64,000 bases of DNA from Martelella sp. HB161492 (GCF_013184775.1 NZ_JAATVV010000009.1:171982-235981); one strand, 5' to 3'. Shown: positions 35,961 to 46,679, numbered from the stretch's first letter. A program made the numbers and translations. Notes: a model not told the origin generated them from the letters alone.

Positions 35961-36719
35961 TCAAATGCTGCGAACGCCTTCAAGAATGAGCAAGCAGCCG
36001 CCGAAGATGACAACGCCATCGAGAATGTAGACATGCGTGGAGTGTGAAAGCTTCCGGGTGAAACGCTTCGCCAGGAAAGGGCCGGGAAGCGCGGATACAC
36101 CTATGAGAGCCGCCATGATCCATGAGGAATACGGCAAAGCGCCCGCTGTCTGAAAAACAAGAACCTTGGAAAGCCCCAGAACAAGGGATATCCCGGCATC
36201 GGTGGCAACCACCGCAGGGCCATTCAGGCCAGCCGCCAGCAGAATGGTGAGCAGGACTATTCCCGCACCGGATGTTCCGCCCGTCAGCAGACCATAACCA
36301 ATTGCTGCGGTGGTCAATCCTTTTCGGCTTAGGTTGCCGTGAAGCCGCATCAGATAGCGACGAAGGGGAACCAGGAGGATCAGCACTGAGCCGATGAGAA
36401 TTGAAACGCCCGCTCCGGAAAGCCGTGTATAACCGAACGCGCCCAGCGCACAGGTCGGTAATGAGACTGACGAAATCAAAATCAGCCTGGAACGATCAAG
36501 TTCGGAGAAAAAGGCGACAACCCGGCTTCCGTTCGTCAGGAGTGCCGAGAGGCTAATGATCGGCACAACATATTGAGGGCCAACAATGGGGAGCAGAACT
36601 GGCGGCAACAATAATCCGGTGCCATAGCCGGTGACGCCTCCTATGAATGCCGCAGCGAAGGCTACCGCAGCCACAAGCGCATAAAGCCAGATGGTTGTAT
36701 CCGCAGAAATTGTGTCCAT
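35961..36719 (-). CDS. Sulfite exporter TauE/SafE family membrane protein
   Basis: 252 residues with about eight membrane spans arranged as two halves. The first half contains AAFIGGVTGYGTGLLLPPVL, the second GYGLLTGGTSGAGIVLLTIL, both typical of TauE/SafE. Members export sulfite or organosulfonates, but substrates vary. There are no sulfur genes adjacent (the sulfolipid operon lies 22 kb away), so no substrate is assigned. It converges on tRNA-Ala. Confidence 0.85.
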   Translation of the reverse strand: MDTISADTTIWLYALVAAVAFAAAFIGGVTGYGTGLLLPPVLLPIVGPQYVVPIISLSALLTNGSRVVAFFSELDRSRLILISSVSLPTCALGAFGYTRLSGAGVSILIGSVLILLVPLRRYLMRLHGNLSRKGLTTAAIGYGLLTGGTSGAGIVLLTILLAAGLNGPAVVATDAGISLVLGLSKVLVFQTAGALPYSSWIMAALIGVSALPGPFLAKRFTRKLSHSTHVYILDGVVIFGGCLLILEGVRSI

Positions 36720-37122
36720 GAGCGAATTATCGCCAATTTCAAATTTCTGCTAGCGGTAAAATTCAGAAGACGGGCCCACGGCCGCTCAGTTCGCGATCCC
36801 TGAAAAAACGACCGCCCCCTTCCGGCCCTTTTTCTGCCGGTCCCACGGTGCCTTCGCAAATCGAAGTCTTTCGAGCACGCGCGGCGGAAACCTCTTGCGG
36901 CGAAGCTCTGATGCTATCTGGCTGAATTGATCAGACCGCTGCATGTCGCGATGTACGAACGATGTGGTGCGTGACGCGCTCCCGGCGGGCAGATCGCCTG
37001 GCCGGAGCATCGAGCCGGGATTTGTTCGTCACATGAATGCCTTCTTGACGCTGGCGCCCGGTTGGTTGCGTTTCACACTGCAAAAGCCGTCAGAGGGGCC
37101 GTCAAGGGCCGGAACGCCCCGC
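36720..37122. other. Intergenic region
   Basis: 403 bp. A reverse-strand frame 36786-37010 (74 codons, ending AVVFSGIAN) is open but has no ribosome binding site; it may be the tail of a decayed gene. The region contains the promoter of the TauE gene and the 3' flank of the helicase. No terminator stands out. Confidence 0.4.
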
Positions 37123-38925
37123 TCAGGCGGGACGCTTCGGTTTCCGGCTCTTGTGCTTCGGCGCCTTGCCGCGATCGGCTGAGGGGGCCTGATGCTTGCG
37201 GGACGGTTTGCCGTCCTGCTTGAATTTCGGTTTCGCCTGTCTCGGCTTTTCGCGCATCTCACCGGCCGGCGTGATGCGGATGCCTTTCTCGACGCTGCCG
37301 GGCTTCCTGAGCTGTGCCGCATAATCGGCGGCCTTGTCGGCGGCGATTTCGAAACGGGTTTCGGTGTCATCGATCCTGATCGCGCCGACATCGCGTCTGG
37401 TCACGCCACCGGCGTTGCAGATCATCGGCAGCAGGAATTTCGGATCGGCGCGCTGCTTGCGCCCGAGCGAGATGGTGAACCATACGCCGTCCTGCATGTC
37501 CGTGCTGCGCGGTTCGCGAACCGGGGCATGTTTGTCCGCGGCCCGGCGGACGCGGCCCGAGGCCTTGTCCTCGAGCATTTCGGCGGGAAGCGGCGAGAGT
37601 TCCTCGGGAACGGGATGGGCGGCGAGCTGCTGGCGAAGGAACGCCGCTGTAATGCGCTCAGGCCCCGCCTGGGCCAGCAATTCGGCCACGAACGCAGCCT
37701 CCGCTCCTTCGGGCTCTGCGGCAGAGGCGGCGGCATCGATGATCCGCCGGCGGTTGCGCGCTTCGATATCGGCAATGCCAGGCGCTGCACGGACGGTCGC
37801 TGTAAGCTTCGCCAAGGCAAGCACGCGCCGGGCAGCACCGCGCCGGTTTTCCGGAACGATGAGCACGCAGACGCCCTTGCGACCGGCGCGGCCGGTCCGG
37901 CCGGAGCGATGCAGCAGGGTTTCCGGATTGCTCGGCACATCGGCGTGGATCACGAGGTCGAGGTTGGGAAGGTCGATGCCGCGCGCGGCGACATCGGTCG
38001 CCACGCAGACATGCGAGCGTCCGTCGCGCATGGATTGCAGCGCATTCGACCGCTCCGATTGCGCCATTTCCCCCGAAAGCGAGACCACCGCGAAGCCACG
38101 ATTTGCCAGCCGCGCCGTGAGATGGCGAACCGCCTCACGCGTGTGGCAGAACACCAGGGCGCCGGCGCTGTCGGTGTCGAGCAGCGTGTTGATGATGGCG
38201 TGTTCGCGCTCGTCGCGCCGCACCAGCATCAGCTGATAGTCGATGTCGGCATGCTGTTCGCTGGAGCCGGTCGTCTCGATGCGCACCGCATTTGTCTGAA
38301 CGGTTCTGGCCAGCTCGGCGATGCCGCGGCGAACAGTCGCCGAAAACAGCAATGTACGGCGCTCCTCAGGTGCAGCGCCGAGAATGAACTCCAGATCATC
38401 GCGAAAACCGAGATCCAGCATCTCGTCGGCTTCGTCGAGCACCACGGCGCGAATGGCGCTGAGGTCCAGCGCGCCGCGCGTGATGTGGTCGCGCAGGCGG
38501 CCGGGTGTGCCGACGACGATATGGGCGCCGCGGTCGAGTGCACGGCGTTCGTTGCGCATGTCCATGCCGCCAACGCAGGTCGCGATCCTGACGTCAGCCG
38601 CCGCATAGAGCCAATCGAGTTCCCGCTGAACCTGAACGGCGAGTTCGCGCGTTGGCGCGATGACCAGGCCGAGCGGTGCGGCCGCCGCCGCAAAACCTTC
38701 GCCATCCCCAAGCAGCGTCGGTGCGATGGCGATGCCGAAGGCGACCGTCTTTCCCGAGCCCGTCTGCGCCGAGACCAGGAGATCGGCGTCACCGTGATCT
38801 TCATTGGTCATCGCCAGCTGAACCGGCGTCAGCGCGGTGTAGCCTTTCGCAGCGAGTGCCTGGGCAAGGGCCGGATGGATGCCGGCGATCGGGGATTTGT
38901 CGTTGGAAACGGTATTCGGCGTCAT
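37123..38925 (-). CDS. DEAD-box RNA helicase with DbpA-type RNA-binding domain
   Basis: 600 residues from ATG 38925, preceded by AAAGGTGG. All helicase motifs are present: Q-motif YTALTPVQLAM, motif I AQTGSGKT, Ia PTREL, II VLDEADEML, III SAT, V ATDVAARGIDLPN, VI HRSGRTGRAGRKG. After a helical extension, residues about 490-560 form a DbpA-like RNA-binding domain (SLGRKQRADPKFLLPMICNA), and the tail is Lys/Arg-rich. Such enzymes act in ribosome assembly and cold adaptation. Single-gene unit. Confidence 0.93.
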   Translation of the reverse strand: MTPNTVSNDKSPIAGIHPALAQALAAKGYTALTPVQLAMTNEDHGDADLLVSAQTGSGKTVAFGIAIAPTLLGDGEGFAAAAAPLGLVIAPTRELAVQVQRELDWLYAAADVRIATCVGGMDMRNERRALDRGAHIVVGTPGRLRDHITRGALDLSAIRAVVLDEADEMLDLGFRDDLEFILGAAPEERRTLLFSATVRRGIAELARTVQTNAVRIETTGSSEQHADIDYQLMLVRRDEREHAIINTLLDTDSAGALVFCHTREAVRHLTARLANRGFAVVSLSGEMAQSERSNALQSMRDGRSHVCVATDVAARGIDLPNLDLVIHADVPSNPETLLHRSGRTGRAGRKGVCVLIVPENRRGAARRVLALAKLTATVRAAPGIADIEARNRRRIIDAAASAAEPEGAEAAFVAELLAQAGPERITAAFLRQQLAAHPVPEELSPLPAEMLEDKASGRVRRAADKHAPVREPRSTDMQDGVWFTISLGRKQRADPKFLLPMICNAGGVTRRDVGAIRIDDTETRFEIAADKAADYAAQLRKPGSVEKGIRITPAGEMREKPRQAKPKFKQDGKPSRKHQAPSADRGKAPKHKSRKPKRPA

Positions 38926-39187
38926 GGTCACCACCTTTGCTGGTTGCCGAATATCATCATGTGTGCGCTCTGGATAGCGATAGTTTGCCGCCATCCGCGC
39001 CTGTCGCAACACCGGGCTGAAGGCGACATCCAGCGAAATCGACCGGAGGGCGGAGCCGAGAGGATGTTGACTGATTATCGGTCAGATCCGCAGAGCGGGC
39101 GTAGGTTACGTGGCGTGCGAAGGTCAACTGAGGGCGGGGAGCGGACGTTTGTTGCGGGGCGGGTGAATGGCTGCTTGCCCACAAAAG
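38926..39187. other. Intergenic region
   Basis: 262 bp between the helicase start and the 3' end of the esterase gene. It contains only the helicase promoter region; an in-frame extension of the helicase to 39012 is not family-like. Confidence 0.4.
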
Positions 39188-40153
39188 TCAGGACAAAATG
39201 CCAATTTTCTTCAACCACGTCATCACCAAATCTGGCCATTGTCCGATAGGAAGGTCCGGCTTTCTAAGTGCAAACGCATGGCCGCCTTTGCTAAAGATAT
39301 GCATCTCGGTAGGCACGCCTGCCTTCTCGAGCCGATCCGCATAGACCAGACTATTGCAGACGTTGTCTGTGTCGTCGTCGCGCGCATGAACAAGGAAGGT
39401 TGGCGGTGCCTCCCTTGTAACTTTAAAATTGGTCACTCGCGGTTGTCCGGAGTCAAAGCACATATGCCCAGGAAAAGCCGCGACAGCAAAGTCCGGCCGG
39501 CTGCTCAACTTGTCAGCTTCATCAACGAGCGCATAATTGGGTTTGAGAATGTTACTTGTCTCGGCCACCAGAAAACCGCCAGAGGAAAACCCGATCACGC
39601 CAATCTTGTGCGGATCTATCTTTAGTGATTGCGCATTTGCTCTCACGAGCCGGACAGTACGTTGAGCATCCTGAAGCGCCCGGCGAATCTTTGGCGTAAT
39701 CCGGCACTTGCATTCCTTGTTCCAATAGTCGTCGCTTCCTGGCACGCGATATTTGAGAAGGATGCACGTTATGCCGTTGGAGGTTATCCAATCACAGATT
39801 TCCGTGCCTTCCAGGTCCATCGCCAGAACCCGGAATCCTCCGCCTGGAAACACGATAATCGCAACGCCCTTGTTCTCGCCTTTGGGAGAATAGACCGTAA
39901 TTGTCGGATCGGTGACATTGAGAATGGTCTGCGTTCCGGGTTTCAAGCTTTCCGGCGGAAGCGAAATGCCTTCCATATCCGGCGCACCATGCGGCCAGAT
40001 TGGAATTTGTTGGGCATCGCCTTGGGGCTGCCAGACCTCACTGTCTTTCGCCTCGGTTTGCCCGCTCACGGCAATCGCACCGATCAGACATAAAATTAAA
40101 AAGAAAAGTATCCGCGCCACTTTTTCAAAGTTTCTCATCCGCCATCGGTCCAT
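39188..40153 (-). CDS. Secreted alpha/beta hydrolase (acetylxylan esterase / BD-FAE type)
   Basis: 321 residues from ATG 40153, behind AGGAATGGG. A signal peptide or N-terminal anchor covers about 10-30 (ILFFLILCLIGAIAVSGQTE). The oxyanion motif IIVFPGGGFRVLA, nucleophile elbow IGVIGFSSGGFL (GxSxG), acid DDDTDN and C-terminal His in KGGHAFAL complete the triad. This layout matches bacterial acetylxylan or feruloyl esterase-like hydrolases. The gene is alone and less GC-rich than its neighbours, with codon usage suggesting later acquisition. Confidence 0.82.
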   Translation of the reverse strand: MDRWRMRNFEKVARILFFLILCLIGAIAVSGQTEAKDSEVWQPQGDAQQIPIWPHGAPDMEGISLPPESLKPGTQTILNVTDPTITVYSPKGENKGVAIIVFPGGGFRVLAMDLEGTEICDWITSNGITCILLKYRVPGSDDYWNKECKCRITPKIRRALQDAQRTVRLVRANAQSLKIDPHKIGVIGFSSGGFLVAETSNILKPNYALVDEADKLSSRPDFAVAAFPGHMCFDSGQPRVTNFKVTREAPPTFLVHARDDDTDNVCNSLVYADRLEKAGVPTEMHIFSKGGHAFALRKPDLPIGQWPDLVMTWLKKIGILS

Positions 40154-40471
40154 CCCATTCCTTTCATAGAAGCTGACAATGCTTGAATTTAGAACAGTTT
40201 GTCCAAAGCGGATATTCCGCCTGTTGGAGGTGAATGGCAACTCCGGGCCGAAAGCGACTAAGCTCCTCTCAAATCCGAACGTCCGCTTCGCTGATTGGCG
40301 AGACCAAAGCCGCCAGTCTCCTCCCGACCCCGGTTCTGCCGGTCCGCGCGCGCGTTCCCGCCGAAAGGTTTGTTTGTGCCCGGGGGAATTGTCCCCCGGT
40401 TTCGGTTTCACGCCGTCATTCCGGCCCGAGGCGGGGGCGTCAGGCCATTGTCATCGTTGCTGCTTGCGGTT
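40154..40471. other. Intergenic region with a strong hairpin
   Basis: 318 bp upstream of the esterase and downstream of the aldehyde dehydrogenase. A hairpin CCGGGGGA, short loop, TCCCCCGG at about 40381-40401 is a plausible terminator of the reverse-strand ALDH transcript arriving from... the right is excluded by its distance from the ALDH stop (70 bp), so it remains possible. No gene is supported. Confidence 0.4.
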
Positions 40472-41917
40472 TCAGGCAGATAGCGGCCTGCGGGTGATGA
40501 AGCGGGTTTCGAGATAGGCTTCAACCGCTTCCGAGCCGCCTTCCGTGCCATAACCTGAATCGCGGATGCCGCCGAAGGGAACTTCGGGCAGTGAAAGCCC
40601 CAGGTGATTGATCGAGACCATGCCGCTGTCGACTTCATTGCCGATCCGGGCGGCGGTGCGGTCCGAAGCGGTGAAGGCATAGGCCGAAAGGCCGAAGGGC
40701 AGGCGGTTGGCCTCGGCAATCGCCTCGTCAAGATGATTGAAGCGATTGATGACGGCGACTGGCCCGAAGGGTTCCTCATTCATGATCCGTGCCGAAAGCG
40801 GCACATCGCTCAAGACGGTCGGGGCGAAGAAATAGCCGCGATTGCCGAGTCTCGCTCCGCCGGTCCGCAGCGTGCCGCCGGCGGCCACCGCATCATCAAT
40901 CAGCGCCTCAAGGGCAGGGATGCGCCGCGGATTGGCGAGCGGGCCCATCACCGTTTCGGGGTCTAGCCCGTTTCCAACCTTCACCTCGGCCGCCGCCTTT
41001 GCGAAGGCTTCGATGAAGCGGTCGGCAACCGGTTGCTCGATCAGAAAACGCGTCGGTGAGACACAGACCTGTCCGGCATTGCGAAACTTGTATGTCGCCA
41101 TTGTCGCGACGACCGCGTCAACATCGACATCGCCTGTGACGATGACGGGGGCGTGGCCACCGAGTTCCATCGTCACCCGCTTCATATGCTGACCGGCAAG
41201 CCCCGCCAGCATCTTGCCCACCGGCGTCGATCCGGTGAAGGAGATCTTGCGGATGACGGGATGGGCGATGAGATATTCCGAAATCTCGGACGGAATGCCA
41301 TAGACCAGGTTGACGACGCCATCCGGCAGGCCGGCATCGGCAAAGCAGCGGATCAGTGCGGCCGGCGCGGCGGGGGTCTCCTCCGGCGCCTTGACGATGA
41401 TGGAGCAGCCGGTGGCAACAGCGGCCGACAGCTTGCGCACGACCTGGTTGATCGGGAAATTCCACGGGGTGAAGGCGGCAACCGGGCCGACCGGCACCTT
41501 GACCGTCATTTGCAGCACATCGGGATGGCGCGCCGGAATGATCTGCCCATAGGTGCGGCGGGCTTCCTCGGCAAACCAGTCGATGACGTCGGCACCAGCC
41601 CGGATTTCCGCCTTTGACTGCGACAGCGGCTTTCCCTGTTCGCGGGTCATCCAGACGGCAATGTCGTCGCAGCGTTCCCGCAGCAGATCGGCGGCACGGC
41701 GCATGATCCGGCCGCGCTCGAAAGCAGACGTTGCCCGCCAGACCGAAAAGCCCTGATCAGCGGCGGCAAGCGCGTCGTCAAGATCCTGTTTTTCTGCCCA
41801 GGCGACCGTGCCGATGACGTCTTCCGTGGCAGGGTCGAGAACCGCGATGGTCTTGCCCGAACGGGCGGGCCGCCACTGGCCATTGATGAACAATTCAACG
41901 TCCGGATAGTCTTTCAT
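40472..41917 (-). CDS. NAD(P)-dependent aldehyde dehydrogenase (succinate-semialdehyde dehydrogenase-like)
   Basis: 481 residues, the usual ALDH length. The coenzyme fold includes [20 protein letters not shown] and [11 protein letters not shown]; the catalytic Glu lies in [12 protein letters not shown] and the nucleophile Cys285 in [25 protein letters not shown] and the [15 protein letters not shown] end are GabD-like. It probably oxidises a semialdehyde made by the class III aminotransferase encoded across the divergent promoter. The M81 peptidase gene lies upstream on the same strand (81-bp gap). Confidence 0.88.
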   Translation of the reverse strand: MKDYPDVELFINGQWRPARSGKTIAVLDPATEDVIGTVAWAEKQDLDDALAAADQGFSVWRATSAFERGRIMRRAADLLRERCDDIAVWMTREQGKPLSQSKAEIRAGADVIDWFAEEARRTYGQIIPARHPDVLQMTVKVPVGPVAAFTPWNFPINQVVRKLSAAVATGCSIIVKAPEETPAAPAALIRCFADAGLPDGVVNLVYGIPSEISEYLIAHPVIRKISFTGSTPVGKMLAGLAGQHMKRVTMELGGHAPVIVTGDVDVDAVVATMATYKFRNAGQVCVSPTRFLIEQPVADRFIEAFAKAAAEVKVGNGLDPETVMGPLANPRRIPALEALIDDAVAAGGTLRTGGARLGNRGYFFAPTVLSDVPLSARIMNEEPFGPVAVINRFNHLDEAIAEANRLPFGLSAYAFTASDRTAARIGNEVDSGMVSINHLGLSLPEVPFGGIRDSGYGTEGGSEAVEAYLETRFITRRPLSA

Positions 41918-41998
41918 GCTGTTACCTTTATTTCAGAAGCCGAAAGAATGCGGCTTGCGCCTGTTCTTTGCCTTTATCAACTTTTTTTCACAAGGAAT

Positions 41999-43477
41999 TC
42001 AGAGCAGGAACGCCGGAGGCACATGTTTGAAGGGAATGGCGTGCAGATCGCTCGGCGCCGGGCCGGGCGATTCAATGTCAATGAGCGCGCCGCACAGCGG
42101 CTCGAAAGAGGCGCGGAAATGGTTCTTTGCCTTGACCAGCAAAAGGTCGGTCTCATCGAGATCGATGCCATGCAGCCGGCACCAGCCCGGATCGTTGACG
42201 CTCTGGCAGGTCTCGGCAATGATGATGCGAAGATTGTCGCGCCGGATGACGGCGGTGCGGCCGATGGAAACGGCAAGGCCATTCTCCATCGGTCCCTCAT
42301 TGCGAAACCGGCCATCCGTCAGCCGCTCTATGGTGCCGTCAAAGCAAACCGGCGCACCATATTCGGGCATGATGCGCCCGCCGAGCTGTGCCTCGATCGG
42401 CGCGCCTTCCCCCAGCGCAAACGCCCGCTCCACAAGCGCCGGATCAAAGAAGAACGAAAAGACGGTGCGCCGGGTCGAGCCGCTGTCCAGGAAGGCCCGT
42501 AGAAGCCCTGTCGTATCGCCGATGCCGCCGGAAAGCGGGTTGTCCGCCGTGTCGATGACGGCGATCGGCCCCTTTCTCCCCGATGCCAGCAGCGCTTCTG
42601 CCCTTTCGAGCCCGGCAGGGGCGGGCGTCACCTTGGCTCGGAAGGCATCGCGACGCGCCATCATCGCATCATGCATCTGCCTCAGCGATGCTGAAACATC
42701 CGTTCCAGCCTCTGCCGTAATGGTGGCAAGGCCGCTTGAATAGGGGCTGTCGGCATAGGTGAATGAGGCAAAGTAGGTCGCGTCATCGATGGCGGGATCA
42801 GCCGTCAGCCCCTCGGCAAAGGTGACGAGCTCGCGCATCGGCCCGCTGGCGGTGCGCATCATGTGGCTCAGCGGCAGCATCGGCACGGGCAGCATGTTGA
42901 GACGGTAGGCGCGGCCGTTCCGCAATGTTTGCATGAGCATCGACAAAGCCCGCTCGCCGGTCTCGAACATGTCGACATGCGGATAGGAATGGTAGCCGGA
43001 CAGGATCTGCACCAGTCCGGCAATGTCCGGGTTCAGGCAGGCATGCATGTCGCAGGTGATCGCGATCGGCACATCGGGACCGACAGCGGCACGGATGCGT
43101 CGAAGCAGGTCGGTATCGGGTGAGATCGACCGTTCGGACAGGGTCGCCCCGTGCAGGGAAACATAGACGCCATCGTAAGCTTCTGATCCGAGACCGTCGA
43201 TGATCAGGTCATGGATGGACTGCATGTCCTCCTCGACGGCAAGGCCACCGGGGGGTGCTGCGGTGCAGAGCGAGAAGTGAACGTCAATATCGCCCTCACG
43301 CTCCATCATCGCCACGACGGCGCCGATCTCGGTCGCCGTGCCGCGATAGAAGTCGGCCGCCGAGGGTCCGATCTGCCATTCACGCTGCTGAAAATCGGCA
43401 AGCCGCGTCGGCACAGGCGTGAAACTGTGGGCCTCGTGCCAAAGCCGGGCCACCGCGATCCGCAGATGTTTTTCCAT
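41999..43477 (-). CDS. M81 family metallopeptidase (MlrC-like)
   Basis: 492 residues from ATG 43477. The family N-terminal domain starts RIAVARLWHEAHSFTPVPTR; metal-binding motifs follow in CDMHACLNPD and SGYHSYPHVDMFETGERAL, and the C-terminal MlrC domain begins near PIAVIDTADNPLSGGIGDTT. M81 enzymes include microcystinase C, which cleaves linearised peptides, and members acting on other small amide substrates. Placement next to a dipeptide-type ABC importer suggests hydrolysis of an imported amide or peptide. Confidence 0.87.
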   Translation of the reverse strand: MEKHLRIAVARLWHEAHSFTPVPTRLADFQQREWQIGPSAADFYRGTATEIGAVVAMMEREGDIDVHFSLCTAAPPGGLAVEEDMQSIHDLIIDGLGSEAYDGVYVSLHGATLSERSISPDTDLLRRIRAAVGPDVPIAITCDMHACLNPDIAGLVQILSGYHSYPHVDMFETGERALSMLMQTLRNGRAYRLNMLPVPMLPLSHMMRTASGPMRELVTFAEGLTADPAIDDATYFASFTYADSPYSSGLATITAEAGTDVSASLRQMHDAMMARRDAFRAKVTPAPAGLERAEALLASGRKGPIAVIDTADNPLSGGIGDTTGLLRAFLDSGSTRRTVFSFFFDPALVERAFALGEGAPIEAQLGGRIMPEYGAPVCFDGTIERLTDGRFRNEGPMENGLAVSIGRTAVIRRDNLRIIIAETCQSVNDPGWCRLHGIDLDETDLLLVKAKNHFRASFEPLCGALIDIESPGPAPSDLHAIPFKHVPPAFLL

Positions 43478-43627
43478 AGACTGTCCAGTTCCCTTTCGTC
43501 GGCGCCGCGCGATCAAACCCGGCCGGAAAGATGGCCTGAAACATGACCTCAGCGAGCGCGCTCCGTGAATAATCCATTTGTTTCATATTTTGCTATTGCG
43601 ATCCATATAGATTTTGATACTAATCAA

Positions 43628-43643
43628 TGAAATAAATGTTTCA
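43628..43643. promoter_or_regulatory. Candidate RpiR-type operator
   Basis: TGAAATAAATGTTTCA, an inverted repeat TGAAA-N6-TTTCA, lies in the AT-rich divergent promoter between the M81 peptidase and the GMC oxidoreductase. The cluster encodes an RpiR regulator at its far end, a family that often binds such AT-rich palindromes. Assignment is inference. Confidence 0.4.
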
Positions 43644-43665
43644 AGCAAAAACGCGACCGGGGAAC

Positions 43666-45255
43666 ATGGAAGATTTTGACTTTATCGTCATCGGTGCAGG
43701 CAGCGCCGGATGCGTCATGGCCGAGAGGCTGAGCCAGAGTGGCCGGTATAAGGTCCTGCTGCTGGAGGCAGGCGGCGGCGCGCGCCGGATGAAGGTCGCC
43801 GTCCCGGTCGGCTATCTCTATACGCTCGGAGATCCGGACTATGACTGGTGCTACCGAACCGAGCCGGAAGCGGGGCTTGGCGGGCGCAGTCTTGATTATC
43901 CGCGCGGCCGGATCCTTGGCGGCTCATCGGCGATCAACGGCATGATCTATATCCGAGGCCAGGCCGAAGATTATGACGGCTGGCTTCGGTCCGGCTGCAC
44001 GGGCTGGGGGTGGGACGATGTCCTTCCCTTCTTCCGCGCGATCGAAGACCACCATGCAGGCGAGACCCCGTACCACGGCACAGGCGGGGGATTACGGATC
44101 GAGCCCTCACGGGTCCGCTGGCCCGTTCTTGAAGCCTATATGCGCGCCGCGATGGAACTCGGCCTTCCCTTCCGTCCGGATTTCAACTGCGGTGACAATG
44201 AAGGGGCGGGTTTCTTCGAGGTGACGCAAAGACGCGGCATACGCTGCTCTGCTGAGAGCGCCTTTCTCCGGCCGGCCCGCCACCGCGCCAGCCTTTGCGT
44301 GCGCACGGGCGTCGAGGTTGACCGGCTGATGCTTGGCGAAGGCCGCGTCACGGGATGCATCTATCGCCATGCCGGCAACATCGTCACGGTGCGGGCGCGC
44401 GGCGAGGTCATTCTCTGCGCCGGTGCGATCGGCACGCCGATGATCCTCGAGCGCTCCGGCATCGGTGAGGCGAACCGTCTGAAGGCGCGTGGGGTGATGC
44501 CTGTTCTCGACAGCCCGGAAGTTGGCGAGAACCTGCAGGATCACCTGCAGATGCGTGTTTCCTTCCGGCTGAGGAATATCGGCTCGCTCAACGAGCGCGC
44601 GGCCTCGCTGTTCGGAAAGGCGGCCATGGCGGCAGAGTATGCGCTCAACCGCTCCGGGCCAATCTCCATGACCCCGAGCCAGGTGGGCATCTTCGCCCGG
44701 TCAGCGTCCGACGTGGCACGGCCCGATCTGCAGTTCCACGTTCAGCCGATTTCGATGAGCGACGGTCACGGCACGATGGATCGTTTTCCCGCCCTGTCCG
44801 CTTCTGTCTGCAATCTGCGGCCGCAGGCGCGCGGCAGCGTCCATCTGAAGGCGGATGGTGGCGTTCCGGAAATCCGTCCCAACTATCTTTCGTGCGAGGC
44901 GGACCTTTCCGTGGCCACGCGCGGCATCAGGCTCGCGCGCACCATCGCCGCCCAGCCGGCATTTTCCCGCTATGTCGAATGTGAGACGCTTCCCGGCGCC
45001 GGGATCCGCGACGAGGCTGGCCTTCGCGATGCCGGAGCGCGCATGGCAACCACCATTTTCCACCCGGTCGGCACCTGCCGGATGGGAGGGGACGACGCCA
45101 GCGTTGTCGATCCGCGACTGCGCATGCGCGGCATTGGCGGCTTACGGATCGCCGACGCCTCGATCATGCCGCAGATCGTTTCGGGCAACACCAATGCGGC
45201 GGCGATCATGATCGGTGCCAAGGGCGCAAGCCTGGTGCTCGAAGATGCGGCCTGA
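43666..45255 (+). CDS. GMC family oxidoreductase (choline-dehydrogenase-like)
   Basis: 529 residues from ATG 43666, behind GGGGAAC. The FAD fold begins [23 protein letters not shown] signature 1 is [20 protein letters not shown] and signature 2 [15 protein letters not shown]. The C-terminal catalytic His is in [14 protein letters not shown], and [16 protein letters not shown] closes the FAD site. It oxidises an alcohol to an aldehyde, with substrate unknown. It is the first gene of the forward operon of the catabolic island. Confidence 0.9.
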   Translation: MEDFDFIVIGAGSAGCVMAERLSQSGRYKVLLLEAGGGARRMKVAVPVGYLYTLGDPDYDWCYRTEPEAGLGGRSLDYPRGRILGGSSAINGMIYIRGQAEDYDGWLRSGCTGWGWDDVLPFFRAIEDHHAGETPYHGTGGGLRIEPSRVRWPVLEAYMRAAMELGLPFRPDFNCGDNEGAGFFEVTQRRGIRCSAESAFLRPARHRASLCVRTGVEVDRLMLGEGRVTGCIYRHAGNIVTVRARGEVILCAGAIGTPMILERSGIGEANRLKARGVMPVLDSPEVGENLQDHLQMRVSFRLRNIGSLNERAASLFGKAAMAAEYALNRSGPISMTPSQVGIFARSASDVARPDLQFHVQPISMSDGHGTMDRFPALSASVCNLRPQARGSVHLKADGGVPEIRPNYLSCEADLSVATRGIRLARTIAAQPAFSRYVECETLPGAGIRDEAGLRDAGARMATTIFHPVGTCRMGGDDASVVDPRLRMRGIGGLRIADASIMPQIVSGNTNAAAIMIGAKGASLVLEDAA

Positions 45256-45324
45256 CCCCTTTTTGCGGCCAGCCGCACGCACTGCCTTCATTTCAGGACC
45301 CATATTGAATTTGAAAGACCATCC

Positions 45325-46653
45325 ATGAGCCAGCTGATGCACCGCGATTTGCGGCACACCCCAAAAACTGCGGCAAAAGCCGAAGGGGCCTATATATACG
45401 ACACCGCCGGCAAGGCCTATCTCGATGCCTGCGGCGGCGCGGCAGTGTCCTGCCTTGGCCATGGGCATCCGCGCATTCGCGAGGCCATCATCCGTCAGCT
45501 CGATACGATCGCCTATGCCCATACAAGCTTCTTCACCTCGGAGCCTGCCGAAAGGCTTGCGACCAGACTGGTGGAGGATGCACCGGCCGGTATCACCCAT
45601 GCAATGATCCTGAACGGGGGCTCCGAAGCCGTCGAGGCTGCGCTGAAAATGGCGCGTCAATATCATGTAGAACGCGGCGAGCCACAGCGGCGTCATGTCA
45701 TCGCACGGCGGCAGAGCTATCATGGCAACACGCTCGCAGCGCTGGCGACCGGCGGCAATGAGGGACGGCGCAAGGCGTTTCAGCCGCTTCTGATCGAGAC
45801 CCACCATATCGGCCCCTGTTTTGCCTATCACTATATGCTGCCAGGCGAGAGCGAGGCGGATTATGCCGCAAGGGCCGCGGGCGAACTGGAGGAAAAGATC
45901 CTTGCGCTCGGCGCCGGCTCGGTGATCGCTTTCGTTGCCGAAACCGTTGTCGGCGCGACGGCAGGCGCGGTGCCGCCGGTCGGCGACTACTTCAAGCGCA
46001 TCCGTGCCATCTGCGACCGCTATGGGGTTCTGCTGATCCTGGATGAGGTCATGTGCGGAATGGGGCGGACAGGAACGCTCCATGCCTGCGAGCAGGAAGG
46101 GATCGTTCCGGATCTGCAGATTGTCGCCAAGGGGCTCGGCGCTGGCTATCAGCCGGTGAGCGCCGTGCTGGTGTCGGGGCCGGTCTACGAAGCCTTTTCC
46201 CTCGGTTCAGGCGCTTTCGCCCATGGCCACACCTATATGGGACATCCCGTGGCCGCCGCAGCAGCACTCGCCGTACAGGAGGTGATTGCCGAAGAGCGGC
46301 TGCTCGACAGCGTGAAGAACCGGGGCGCCTATCTGATGCAGGCCCTGAAAGCCCGCTTCGGCAACGCGCCGCATGTCGGCGATATACGCGGCCGGGGGCT
46401 CTTCATCGGTCTCGAGCTGGTCAGCGACCGCGCCAGCCGCGCCCCCTTCGATCCGAACCTCAGGCTCCACGCCCGCGTCAAGACGGCAGCACTCGACAAC
46501 GGCCTGATGATCTACCCGTCGGGCGGCACGATCGACGGCCAGCGCGGCGATCACATCCTTCTCGCTCCTCCATTCATCCTCACGGAAGAACAGGCCGATG
46601 AAATTGTCCAGCGTCTCGAAGATACGCTCGACGCCGTCATCAAAGCTCTTTGA
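45325..46653 (+). CDS. Class III PLP-dependent aminotransferase
   Basis: 442 residues. PLP-binding landmarks: [46 protein letters not shown] with the cofactor-contacting Asp, and the Schiff-base Lys in LQIVAKGLGAGYQPVSAVLV; GHTYMGHPVAAAAAL follows. Class III enzymes transaminate omega-amino acids or amines. With the semialdehyde dehydrogenase nearby it probably feeds an amino compound into central metabolism. 69 bp after the GMC gene. Confidence 0.9.
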   Translation: MSQLMHRDLRHTPKTAAKAEGAYIYDTAGKAYLDACGGAAVSCLGHGHPRIREAIIRQLDTIAYAHTSFFTSEPAERLATRLVEDAPAGITHAMILNGGSEAVEAALKMARQYHVERGEPQRRHVIARRQSYHGNTLAALATGGNEGRRKAFQPLLIETHHIGPCFAYHYMLPGESEADYAARAAGELEEKILALGAGSVIAFVAETVVGATAGAVPPVGDYFKRIRAICDRYGVLLILDEVMCGMGRTGTLHACEQEGIVPDLQIVAKGLGAGYQPVSAVLVSGPVYEAFSLGSGAFAHGHTYMGHPVAAAAALAVQEVIAEERLLDSVKNRGAYLMQALKARFGNAPHVGDIRGRGLFIGLELVSDRASRAPFDPNLRLHARVKTAALDNGLMIYPSGGTIDGQRGDHILLAPPFILTEEQADEIVQRLEDTLDAVIKAL

Positions 46654-46679
46654 ACCATAACAACAGAGGGAATACGAAC

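Noticed and set aside
36786..37010. Reverse-strand 74-codon frame upstream of the TauE gene
   Set aside because: No ribosome binding site at either ATG and no family resemblance; at most the tail of a decayed gene.
35619..37087. Shared 15-mer CACACTGCAAAAGCC near 35625 and 37075
   Set aside because: Only 15 bp match with unrelated flanks; not enough to call a repeat or attachment site pair.
37192..39249. Long forward frame of 685 codons across the helicase gene
   Set aside because: It is the antisense of the DEAD-box helicase; all helicase motifs read on the reverse strand, and this frame has no domain features.
40379..40402. Hairpin CCGGGGGA/TCCCCCGG as the aldehyde-dehydrogenase terminator
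   Set aside because: It is on the correct side, about 70 bp beyond the stop, but lacks a T-tract on the reverse strand, so it is described only within the intergenic entry.
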